DNA of 64,000 nucleotides from Chloroflexota bacterium (GTDB taxonomy: Bacteria > Chloroflexota > Limnocylindria > QHBO01), in assembly GCA_025699005.1 (NCBI GenBank), contig JAILWI010000003.1, positions 124,001 to 188,000 of the forward strand. The letters run 5' to 3'. Made by a program: the position numbers and the translations under genes. Of this stretch, positions 34,752 through 41,984 are shown piece by piece. Numbering within the stretch: the stretch's first letter is position 1; the number at the start of each line of letters is the position of its first letter. The notes beneath the pieces were generated by a model that made no database searches, was not told the origin of the DNA, and was given only the letters and a program-made list of their open reading frames with translations.

Positions 34752-34932
34752 CGTTGCCCTCGGCGTCAGACGATACCGCTGGAGCCCAGCCGAGCGGACG
34801 CCCGGAAACGCCATGTGACAGCCTCACACCATCGTGCGCTGCCACGCGGTCAGGCCGCAGCGGCCACGCAATGGATTTGCCGTGGATATCGCGAGACGCC
34901 CCCGACCTGTCCAGCACATTCATCGCGGGCCG

Positions 34933-35238
34933 CTAGGGCGCGATCCACTGCCGGTACGTGAAGGTGGCCTCGAAGGCCTCGCGGAACTCGGGGCAGTACT
35001 CCCGCGTTGCCAGATCTTCCAACCTCGCGGCTCGAAGCTCGGCATCGTCGCCGGTCCCCTCTACCCGGTAGAACTCAATCGCCTTGATATGGAGCTCAAA
35101 CACCGTCATGCCATTCCGCAGATCGACGCACATTGCCTCGGCCAACGGGGCATCGTCGTCACCTGGGCCGCCGCAGCCGACGAGCAGGCCCGCAGTTACG
35201 AAGAGCTCAACAAGGTTGGGAACTCGGAGCGCAATCAA
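34933..35238 (-). CDS. Small putative lipoprotein
   Basis: About 101-aa product with a short signal and lipobox (FVTAGLLVGCGG), then a helical domain with paired Cys (AMCVDLRNGMTVF, TREYCPEFREAF). The only usable start is a TTG at 35238, partly antisense to sequence before the next gene. Composition is less GC-extreme than its neighbours. Function unknown; the weak start makes it uncertain. Confidence 0.5.
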   Translation of the reverse strand: MIALRVPNLVELFVTAGLLVGCGGPGDDDAPLAEAMCVDLRNGMTVFELHIKAIEFYRVEGTGDDAELRAARLEDLATREYCPEFREAFEATFTYRQWIAP

Positions 35239-35351
35239 CTCTCAAGCAGGATAGCGAGGCTGCCGCAACCCGCAGGACGTGGATCCAACCGTCCACTCCG
35301 GTCGCGGGGCGTATCCTGCGCGCCAAGTCACTGGAGGAACCGGAGGGAACC

Positions 35352-36704
35352 GTGAACATCGTGGGCGATCTGCGAGCGCGCACGCGGGGGGAGGTGCTGG
35401 AGCCCCATGATGCGGGGTACCAGGCAGCCCGTGCCGCCTACAACGCGTTGTCCACGGGTCAGCCGGCCTGCATCTTCCGCCCTGCAGACGTACCCGACAT
35501 CGTGGCGGCCGTCAGGTGGGCCGGGGAAGTTGACCTCCCCATCGGGGTCCGCGGAGGTGGTCACAGTGTGGCCGGCCATTCGTCGCCGAACGACGCGCTC
35601 CTCGTCGACCTATCGCGTTGGCGTGGCGCCGCGGTCGATCCGGTCGCATGCACGGCGGAGGCGCTCGCCGGGTCCCGGCTCATGGATCTCGATGCCGCGA
35701 CTGCCGCGTACACGCTTGCCGCTCCCTCGGGCACGTTCATCGACACCGGCATCGGCGGCCTGACCTTGACGGGCGGCATCAGCTGGCTCCTGGCTTCTCA
35801 GGGATTCGCATGCGACGCCCTCATCGGTGCCAGGATGGTGACGGTCGACGGCGACGTCATCGACGTCGACGACGAGCACGAGCCGGAGCTCCTGTGGGGC
35901 CTGCGCGGTGGCGGCGGCAACTTCGGGATCGTCACCCACCTGCGATACGCACTGACCCCAGTGCAGCGGATGTACGGGGGCGCACTGCGCTTTCGAGGCG
36001 ACGGCATCCGCGACGTCATCATGCGCGCGTTCGAGATCGAGGCGACGGCGCCGGACGAGCTCGTCTTGGCGATCGTTGCATGGCGCGGAGACGACGGCGC
36101 GCCTGGCATCTCCGTCAACTTCGCCTGGCGCGGTGACCCGAACGCCGGGGCGGCTGCCGTTCGCGCCCTTACCGACCACCCAGCTCTCTTCGAGTCGGAT
36201 GTCAAGGCGATGGGCTGGCTTCAGCAGCAGGCTCAGTATGAGCCGATTCCGTTCGGTCTTCGCCAGTACTGGAAGGGCCACCTCGTCGGCAAGCTGGACG
36301 AGACCCTCGCGGATGCGCTGATCGCGGCGGCGGCCGATGCAGGCGGAGAGTCGTTCTGCCTCGTGGAGCTCATCCACGGCGTCGCCCACCGCATCCCGGA
36401 GGCCTCCGCGGCATTCGGCGGACGTGCTGCCGTTGCCAATGTGACGGCGCTCGCCATCTGGGACGACGCGGAATCCGACGAGCGACAGATCGCCTGGGCG
36501 CGCCGCATGGCCGACTCGGTGGCGCACCTCTCACTTCGAGGCGGTGGCTACCTTAACTATCCCGAGCTCGATCAGACGGCTGCGCGGGTAGCTGCAGCGT
36601 TCCCGTCCCAGACGTGGGACCGGCTCCGGCAGCTCAAACGTCAACTCGATCCAGCCAACCGGCTGCGGTTCAATGCAAACGTTCCACCGGCCGACCTGGG
36701 CTAA
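35352..36704 (+). CDS. FAD-linked oxidoreductase, BBE type (second copy)
   Basis: 450-aa paralogue of the 30992-32392 flavoprotein. FAD His in IGVRGGGHSVAGHSSPND; the position of the possible second covalent Cys is SGTFIDTGIGGLTL, without Cys; LWGLRGGGGNFGIVTHL and C-terminal DPANRLRFNANV are typical. GTG at 35352 is preceded by GGAGGGAACC; the upstream ORF extension is not coding. Single gene next to the tRNA-Val island. Substrate unknown. Confidence 0.88.
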   Translation: MNIVGDLRARTRGEVLEPHDAGYQAARAAYNALSTGQPACIFRPADVPDIVAAVRWAGEVDLPIGVRGGGHSVAGHSSPNDALLVDLSRWRGAAVDPVACTAEALAGSRLMDLDAATAAYTLAAPSGTFIDTGIGGLTLTGGISWLLASQGFACDALIGARMVTVDGDVIDVDDEHEPELLWGLRGGGGNFGIVTHLRYALTPVQRMYGGALRFRGDGIRDVIMRAFEIEATAPDELVLAIVAWRGDDGAPGISVNFAWRGDPNAGAAAVRALTDHPALFESDVKAMGWLQQQAQYEPIPFGLRQYWKGHLVGKLDETLADALIAAAADAGGESFCLVELIHGVAHRIPEASAAFGGRAAVANVTALAIWDDAESDERQIAWARRMADSVAHLSLRGGGYLNYPELDQTAARVAAAFPSQTWDRLRQLKRQLDPANRLRFNANVPPADLG

Positions 36705-36774
36705 ACCAATGGCACACCGCGTGGACGCAAGCCGAAGCTGGTGACCGGGCGGTCATTATGTGCTCGCGTAAATC

Positions 36775-36821
36775 TTGGTGGGCGACACGGGGCTCCAATC
36801 AGTGGGCTCGTGCTTGTCAAG
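36775..36821 (-). pseudogene. Decayed tRNA-Val 3' half (att-like remnant)
   Basis: The 47 bases align without gaps to 38531-38577, the 3' part of the intact tRNA-Val gene, with 39 identities: 14 identical bases across CCA and acceptor arm (ttggtgggcgacac), then a diverging T-arm and anticodon arm. Same orientation as the tRNA, 1756 bp away. This is the duplicated tRNA end expected when an element integrates at a tRNA 3' end. Confidence 0.75.
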
Positions 36822-36965
36822 GTATTCGGGTCGCGCGCTGTGGCGGTGAGCGTGCGGCTACGGGCGTGTAGGCAGGTGTTGTTGTGGTGAGCTGTCGGTC
36901 GCTCTCCGTTCCCGCCGCGGTACTCGTTGGTCACGACGGTGGATGTCGTCAATGTCGCAGTTACA

Positions 36966-37036
36966 CGAATGAAGCCGGGGCCGCCTGCACCGTCCGATCT
37001 TGCGATCCCCGGCTGTCATCGTCACCCCGGCTTCCG
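36966..37036. repeat. Palindromic repeat copy A
   Basis: First of three diverged copies. It aligns gaplessly with copy B 965 bp away (shared gaagccgggg, ccgtccga, tgcgatcc and gtcaccccgg blocks). AGCCGGGG (36973-36980) pairs with CCCCGGCT (37007-37014), and the stem extends with CGAATGA against TCATCG with single unpaired bases. It lies 34 bp past the stop of the 218-aa secreted protein. Confidence 0.65.
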
Positions 37037-37069
37037 GAACGCTAGCCGCCCTCGCTTGCCCCTCGCCTC

Positions 37070-37726
37070 TCAGCTGCCGACCGAGGCGATCCACTGCTCG
37101 AGCGCCGAGCGGCTGAGCCCGTACTTGAGATGCCCGCTGCCCAGGTTCATGGCGTTGATGATCTGGGTCGCCGAGCAGCCACCGGTGTCGGCCAGCGTGT
37201 AGGTCGGCGACTTCCTCGCCGTCAGCTCACCGGCGGTGTCGGCCTTGTAGCGCTTGGCGTCGTACTTGGGGAACACATCGGGCAGGACGGTGTCGGCGCA
37301 CAGGTCAACGGCATCGAGAATGCCGTCGCCGTCGGTGTCGGTATCGGTGTCGGGAGCAGCGTCGCAGGTGACGGTGAGCAACACGAGCGCGTCGGCGTGG
37401 AAATCCAGGTCATACCTGCCGGTCGCCGGAACGGTCACCTCGAGCGGTCCCGGAGCAGACCCGGCGACAAATTCGAAAACACCGGTGCCTGTGTGAGTCA
37501 GGGCTAGCCACGCCGATGCGGGTACGTCCCACGGGGTGAACTCGATTCGGATCCGCTCCCCCGCGGCCAGATCGAGGTCATCGAGACTCAGGCTTGGGGA
37601 TGGTGCCGCCGAAGATGAGAAAGACTCGAGGCCTGCGCAGTGTTCGGTTCGTTCGGCGGCCGCCACCGGCCCGGAGAACGTAGCGACGAGGAGCCCGGCT
37701 CCGACCAAAAACAGCAGACGACGCAT
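37070..37726 (-). CDS. Secreted protein with Asp-rich calcium-type repeat
   Basis: 218-aa exported protein: signal peptide MRRLLFLVGAGLLVATFSGPVAA, then a beta-rich domain of about 110 aa (AGERIRIEFTPWDVPASAWLALTHTG, GRYDLDFHADALVLLTVTC), then DTDTDTDGDGILDAVDLCADT, a thrombospondin-type-3/EF-like calcium loop, and a C-terminal helical part (ATQIINAMNLGSGHLKYGLS). ATG at 37726; the ORF-track start adds non-coding sequence. It is the first of two secreted genes in the tRNA-Val island, flanked by repeats B and A. Function unknown. Confidence 0.75.
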   Translation of the reverse strand: MRRLLFLVGAGLLVATFSGPVAAAERTEHCAGLESFSSSAAPSPSLSLDDLDLAAGERIRIEFTPWDVPASAWLALTHTGTGVFEFVAGSAPGPLEVTVPATGRYDLDFHADALVLLTVTCDAAPDTDTDTDGDGILDAVDLCADTVLPDVFPKYDAKRYKADTAGELTARKSPTYTLADTGGCSATQIINAMNLGSGHLKYGLSRSALEQWIASVGS

Positions 37727-37930
37727 CGGCGTCACCCTCCACTCGACGGCGCAACAATCAAGGGCGTGCGCCAATCGGCGCAGCATATCGGCCGCCGAGC
37801 GAGCAAGCAGGCACTTACGTGGCGAAAAGTGTGGTCTGGTGGCACCAGCGCGCACGAGGGAGAGCGGCTGCACGCAGCGCCGAAGTCACGCATGGGGTGC
37901 GCCGCACTCGGTCGTAACGTGGCAGGCAAA

Positions 37931-38001
37931 CCAACGAAGCCGGGGCGGCGTGCGCCGTCCGAAGCTGCGATCCTCGGCCGTCTACGTCACCCCGGTTTCG
38001 A
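37931..38001. repeat. Palindromic repeat copy B
   Basis: Second copy, 965 bp from copy A with no gaps in the alignment. GCCGGGG pairs with CCTCGGC with one mismatch; an inner CGGCG-TG-CGCCG hairpin is perfect. It sits between the two secreted-protein genes of the island. Confidence 0.65.
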
Positions 38002-38023
38002 GTGGCCAGCGGCGGCTTGTCTC

Positions 38024-38326
38024 TTAGGGCTGGCCGTGGTGGCAGCTACCGAATGGAGGCGCCAGGAAGGTGACCACCGAGGGGTTCGACCGCGTTGCCA
38101 TACAGGCATGCGGAAGGCCATTTCCATGCGACGGCGGCAGGTGGAACGGCCCGAACATCGGGGGCGCATCCTGTGCCGGCTCGGGCACCGTGAACCCGCC
38201 AACCCACTGACTCGTGCCGCTGGGTCCCACCACGAGCTCATGGGCGCTGGCGGGCGCGCTCACCGCCATGGCGGTCAAGGCAGCCAGTGCGGTGGCGAGC
38301 AACAAGGATCGTCTACGACGCAACAC
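38024..38326 (-). CDS. Small secreted protein of the island
   Basis: 100-aa exported protein. The signal peptide (VLRRRRSLLLATALAALTAM ... APASA) has a clean AxA site before HELVVGPSG; the mature part is about 72 aa, rich in Pro, Gly and His, with two Cys. GTG at 38326 is chosen because AGGAGG lies 9 nt upstream; an ATG at 38347 would include that site. No family recognised. It is bounded by repeats C and B, like the neighbouring gene. Confidence 0.65.
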   Translation of the reverse strand: MLRRRRSLLLATALAALTAMAVSAPASAHELVVGPSGTSQWVGGFTVPEPAQDAPPMFGPFHLPPSHGNGLPHACMATRSNPSVVTFLAPPFGSCHHGQP

Positions 38327-38460
38327 TCTTGGGCACCTCCTCGGCATTGTCCGGCGCGGGGGACGGCAAATGGGCATCCACCGGCGTCCGCCGCTCCGAT
38401 CATTATTGATCGCTGTCAAGGCGCAGCACGCGGACCCGATGGCATCCGAGGTCGCTCGGG

Positions 38461-38513
38461 ATGCGAACGAAGCCGTGGCCGGAGCCGCCTGGAGCATCGG
38501 GAGGCTTCGGCAT
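38461..38513. repeat. Palindromic repeat copy C (diverged)
   Basis: CGAAGCC (38468-38474) pairs with GGCTTCG (38503-38509), and ATGC with GCAT beyond a 3-nt bulge. Read on the minus strand it shares the ccaggcggc-ccggc and ggcttcgttcg blocks with copies A and B but has a few inserted bases. It lies 18 bp from the 3' end of the tRNA-Val gene. Confidence 0.5.
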
Positions 38514-38531
38514 GCAACGAAAGCGAGGAGT

Positions 38532-38608
38532 TGGTGGGCGACACTGGACTCGAACCAGTGACCTCTTGCATGTCAAGCAAGTGCTCTAACCAGCTGAGCT
38601 AGCCGCCC
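38532..38608 (-). tRNA. tRNA-Val (GAC)
   Basis: 77 nt including an encoded CCA. Acceptor GGGCGGC/GTCGCCC (one G-U pair), D-arm GCTC...GAGC, anticodon stem CTTGC/GCAAG with loop TTGACAT (anticodon GAC), T-arm ACTGG-TTCGAGT-CCAGT. Its 3' side borders the island and a partial copy of its 3' half lies at 36775-36821. Confidence 0.95.
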
Positions 38609-38710
38609 GTCGGTCCTGGGCTCGCGTGCGCCGCGCATCGGAGTGGCGGCTGCCCGGCGAGCAGAGCGCGATTCTAGCAGGGGCCCGCGAGTGGCGCGAC
38701 CGACCTCCGG

Positions 38711-38971
38711 TCAGCGATTCCAGTCGCTGGCCCGCGGAACCGCGGACGCGAGCACGCGGGCAATCTCGGCCCGGTAGCGGACGCCGCTCGGGTGGCGCGC
38801 CAGCCAGTGGAGGTAGTCCGGATCGGCTTCGGCCAGCTCCTCGATGGTGCGACCTGCGTGGTGCCCGAAGTCCAGCCGCGTGGAGTCGAAGCTCGACGTG
38901 TGACCGGGTCCGACGGGGACGCTCGTATCGCCTCCGATCTCGAAGGCTCGGGGATCCTGCTGGTCCGCCAT
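38711..38971 (-). CDS. ExoX-like C-terminal domain protein
   Basis: 86-aa protein whose second half (LDFGHHAGRTIEELAEADPDYLHWLARHPSG) matches the small helical domain found at the C-terminus of exonuclease X-like proteins and in stand-alone small proteins. No nuclease domain is present. Function of the free-standing form is unknown. It precedes nothing obvious on its strand; the next gene downstream is tRNA-Val. Confidence 0.75.
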   Translation of the reverse strand: MADQQDPRAFEIGGDTSVPVGPGHTSSFDSTRLDFGHHAGRTIEELAEADPDYLHWLARHPSGVRYRAEIARVLASAVPRASDWNR

Positions 38972-39045
38972 TGGCCTGCTCCGCGCTTGCTTGCTCGTAT
39001 GGCGGGCATCCTAGCCCGCGCGTTGCCGCGGGGCAACGTCCAACC

Positions 39046-40662
39046 TCAGCTTCGCGGGACTTCGCGTCCGTCCACGAGCGTGAGCTCGGCGTGCACCGAG
39101 GCAAGTTCGTCGTCGGCGCGCAGCACGGTCGAGAGGTCGGCGTTCAGCACGGCGAGATCCGCCCGGGCTCCGACCCGGAGATGACCCTCGTCGGGGGCAC
39201 CGACGGCGATGGCGGCGGCCACGGTATAGGCGCTCAGCGCCTCGGGGAGGGTGAGCCCCTCGCCCGTGCGCCAGTCGCCGCGGTCGTCGTCCGGGAAGCG
39301 CCGGTGCACCGCGGCATGGATCCCGAGCCACGGATCGACGTCCTCGACCGGGGCGTCCGATCCGGCTACCAGCAGCGCCCCCACGGTGCGGAGCCGTCGC
39401 CATGCGTAGGCGTCGTCGGCCCGTTCGGCCCAGTGCCGCTCCACGAGGTCGCGATCGGCGGCCGCGTGAATCGGCTGCACGCTGGCGACAACGCCGGCAC
39501 GAGCGAACCGCGGCGCATCCGGCGGCCGAAGGAGCTGCACGTGCTCGATCCGGTCCATCGGCGCACCGGGCATCCGAGCCGGCGCACCCTCGAATGCATC
39601 GAGCGCCACGGCGATGGCGCGATCGCCGATCGCATGCAGGGCGAGGCCGATGCCAGCCGGGCGAGCGAGGGCTGCGTCGTCCGCGAGGCGCTCCGGTGTC
39701 ACGCGCAGGATCCCCGCGGGCTCACCGCCGGGTCCGAAGAGCGCGGCCGTGCCCGACCCGAGCGCCCCGTCGGTGTAGTGCTTGGCCCAGCCGATCCGCA
39801 GGGTGCGGCGGTCGGGCACCGCCACCCCGGTGCGCAGGCCGCGGGCGGCGGCAGCCGCGATGGCATCGGCGGGAATCCCGATCGAGAGGCGGAGGCGGCC
39901 GTCGATCAGGTCGCCGAGGTCGGTGAGGCTGGAGGCCGAGTCACCCAGGTCCGCATCGGCGCCGACACCATTGCGATCGGTATAGTCCCCCGCCTCGGAC
40001 GCGCCGGTGATGCCGTGCCCAGCCAGGGCGCGCAGGGTGAGGTCCAGCGAGTCGCGGAGCTCCGAGCCCTGGACACGCGCCACGTGCTCGGAGACGAGGT
40101 CCATGGCACGCTCGCGCAGCACGCCGGTCGGCTCTCCGTGCTCGTCGCGCTCGATCCGTCCCCCATCCGGGTCGGGTGTCGCAGCGTGGAGGCCGGCAAG
40201 CCGGCGCGCCGCGGCCGATGCCCACGCCGAATGCCCGTCGTGGCTCATGAGCCAGGTCGGTCGACCGCCCGTCGCCTCCTCGAGCGCCGGGGTGGCACCG
40301 CCCAGCTGGACCTCGCTCCACCCGCGGCCCCGGATCCATGCCCGGGGCGGCAGCGCGGCCGCCGCCTCTGCGACCCGGGCTGCGACCGCCCCGCCGTCGG
40401 GATCCTCGTTGAAGCGGAGCGACCGAGTCGAGCGGGCCAGGTCGACGAGGTGGATGTGGAAGTCGTGCAGCCCGGGAATCACGGCACGAGGTCCGACATC
40501 CACAACCCGGGCTCCGGCGGGCACGGGCACGTCGTCGCGGCGGCCGGCGGCCACCACCCGTCCATCGGCGATACCGATCGCCTCGGCCAGCTCGAGGCCC
40601 TCCGGCGTGGCTCGCAGCACGATGGCGCCGCGGATCACGAGCTGCGGGGCCGCCGCGCTCAC
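39046..40662 (-). CDS. Amidohydrolase family protein (YtcJ-like)
   Basis: 538-aa metal-dependent amidohydrolase. Urease-type N-terminal beta sandwich (QLVIRGAIVLRATPEGLELAEAIGIADGRVVAAG), metal site VIPGLHDFHIHLVD (HxH), later LALHAIGDRAIAVALD, RIEHVQLL and ALLVAGSDAPVEDVDPW, and the closing GARADLAVLNADL. This is the YtcJ/AepA type; substrate unknown, an exo-acting amide or N-acyl compound is usual. GTG at 40662 overlaps the GT2 stop (GTGA). Last gene of the tldD-led operon. Confidence 0.9.
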   Translation of the reverse strand: MSAAAPQLVIRGAIVLRATPEGLELAEAIGIADGRVVAAGRRDDVPVPAGARVVDVGPRAVIPGLHDFHIHLVDLARSTRSLRFNEDPDGGAVAARVAEAAAALPPRAWIRGRGWSEVQLGGATPALEEATGGRPTWLMSHDGHSAWASAAARRLAGLHAATPDPDGGRIERDEHGEPTGVLRERAMDLVSEHVARVQGSELRDSLDLTLRALAGHGITGASEAGDYTDRNGVGADADLGDSASSLTDLGDLIDGRLRLSIGIPADAIAAAAARGLRTGVAVPDRRTLRIGWAKHYTDGALGSGTAALFGPGGEPAGILRVTPERLADDAALARPAGIGLALHAIGDRAIAVALDAFEGAPARMPGAPMDRIEHVQLLRPPDAPRFARAGVVASVQPIHAAADRDLVERHWAERADDAYAWRRLRTVGALLVAGSDAPVEDVDPWLGIHAAVHRRFPDDDRGDWRTGEGLTLPEALSAYTVAAAIAVGAPDEGHLRVGARADLAVLNADLSTVLRADDELASVHAELTLVDGREVPRS

Positions 40663-41984
40663 TCGGGGCGCCTCGGCGCGCGGCGCGTCTGGACGAAGCC
40701 GCGCGGCTCGGGGCCGAACGCGATCCGCACCAGCGCGTAGGGGACCACCACCAGCCAGTGGCTGAGGAACAGCGCGCCGCGCGTCGCTCCGCCCACGAGC
40801 AACGGCCCCTGGCGACCGGCTGCCGCCAGGCCGCCCAACCCGAGCAGGAAGACACCAAGCCCGTAGCCGATGAACAGCGAGGCCGGCACGGTCCAGTCCA
40901 CCGGCTGCGGCAGCGGAATCGTGACGAGCGACGCGATGATCGCGGCAACGAAGAGCGGCGGAATCAGGAACTCGCCGGTGAACGCCACGAAATCGGCCTT
41001 GCGGCTCATCGGCTCCGAGCCGGCAAGCAGCCCGGGGCCGTGCTCGATGAGCCGACGCAGGCTGCCTTCCGCCCAGCGCAACCGCTGCCGCCACAGCGCG
41101 GCGAGGCTCTCGACGGCCTCCTCCCCCACCTCGGCCTCCGGCGCAAGGGTGACGTGGTGCCCGTACGCCGACAGCCGCGTCGAGAGCTCGAGGTCCTCGG
41201 TCAGCGACCGCTCGCTCCAGCCACCCACCGCCTCCAGCGCCTCGCGGCGCACGAACATGCCATTGCCGCGCAGCTCGGCGGTGCCATCGGTCACCCAGCG
41301 CCCGCACTGGCTGGCCATGTCCATGAGCTGCTCCTCGGCTTGCGCGGCGGTGAGCCACGACACGCCCGCGTTCCGCGGCCGTCGTGCCGTCTGGAGTGCA
41401 TCGGCGGCCGGATCCCGCTGCCAGGCACGCATCACTCGCTCGAGGAAGGCAGACTCGACCCGCGTGTCCGCGTCGATCACGCCGATGACGTCGCCCGACA
41501 GGTAGGGCATCCCGAAGGCGAGCACGGCGCCCTTCGTGGCCCGGCCGGAGCCCGGCTCACGCCGGCGGATGGCGACCCGGACGTCGCCGGCCTCCACGCC
41601 CCGCGCGGCGTCCCCGGTTCCGTCATCCGAGCCGTCGTCCACGACGAGCACCTCGAACGCCGGCTTCCCGTCCCGGTGGTAGCGCAGCCCGGCGAGCGAG
41701 CGGACCGTGTCGTCGATGACCGACTCCTCGTTGCGCGCCGGCACGACGAGCGAGATGAACGGATGGTCGCCGGCCAGCCCGGTCGGCTCCGCGGCACCGG
41801 TCCGGGCGTCCTGCAGGGCATGGCGCATGACGCGGCTCCCGCGCCACGCGAGCCAGGCCACGTAGCCCATCGACACGGCGATCGCCAGCTGGAGCGTGCG
41901 AGCGGCGAAGGGAATGGTGATCGTCACGTACGCGACGAGCACGGAGGCGACGAGGAAGGCGGCCGCGAAGAGCCTAGTCGGCAT
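40659..41984 (-). CDS. Membrane glycosyltransferase family 2
   Basis: 441-aa polytopic GT2. Two N-terminal helices, then FISLVVPARNEESVI, EVLVVDDGSDDGTG, GVIDADTRVES, LTEDLELSTRL and WRQRLRWAEGSLRRL give the D,D,D,Q/RxxRW set of processive-type enzymes; three or more C-terminal helices follow. Product unknown (glycolipid, carotenoid or polysaccharide possibilities). ATG at 41984 overlaps the 3' end of the MFS gene by 11 bp. No PilZ domain, unlike the GT at 8247. Confidence 0.88.
   Translation of the reverse strand: MPTRLFAAAFLVASVLVAYVTITIPFAARTLQLAIAVSMGYVAWLAWRGSRVMRHALQDARTGAAEPTGLAGDHPFISLVVPARNEESVIDDTVRSLAGLRYHRDGKPAFEVLVVDDGSDDGTGDAARGVEAGDVRVAIRRREPGSGRATKGAVLAFGMPYLSGDVIGVIDADTRVESAFLERVMRAWQRDPAADALQTARRPRNAGVSWLTAAQAEEQLMDMASQCGRWVTDGTAELRGNGMFVRREALEAVGGWSERSLTEDLELSTRLSAYGHHVTLAPEAEVGEEAVESLAALWRQRLRWAEGSLRRLIEHGPGLLAGSEPMSRKADFVAFTGEFLIPPLFVAAIIASLVTIPLPQPVDWTVPASLFIGYGLGVFLLGLGGLAAAGRQGPLLVGGATRGALFLSHWLVVVPYALVRIAFGPEPRGFVQTRRAPRRPE

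Larger units (their letters stand above)
36705..37069. other. Gene-free stretch at the island edge
   Basis: 365 bp without a credible gene. It holds the tRNA-Val remnant (36775-36821) and palindromic repeat A (36966-37036). Base composition is visibly less GC-rich (e.g. cattatgtgctcgcgtaaat) than the flanking genes. The ORFs drawn here (36614-36871, 36701-36952, 36858-37094) have no protein-like features. Confidence 0.6.

Noticed and set aside
36614-36871. 85-aa ORF containing SWWATRGSNQW
   Set aside because: The peptide comes from the decayed tRNA-Val copy read in reverse; it has no protein-like composition.
36966-38513. Classical integron or CALIN cassette array
   Set aside because: The repeat-gene alternation fits, but no GTTRRRY/RYYYAAC core sites and no integron integrase are visible, so only a cassette-like array is reported.
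37640-38602. 320-aa plus-strand ORF ending in GDTGLEPVTSCMSSKCSNQLS
   Set aside because: Its end is a translation of the antisense of tRNA-Val, a well-known false-gene pattern, and the rest is antisense to the two secreted-protein genes.
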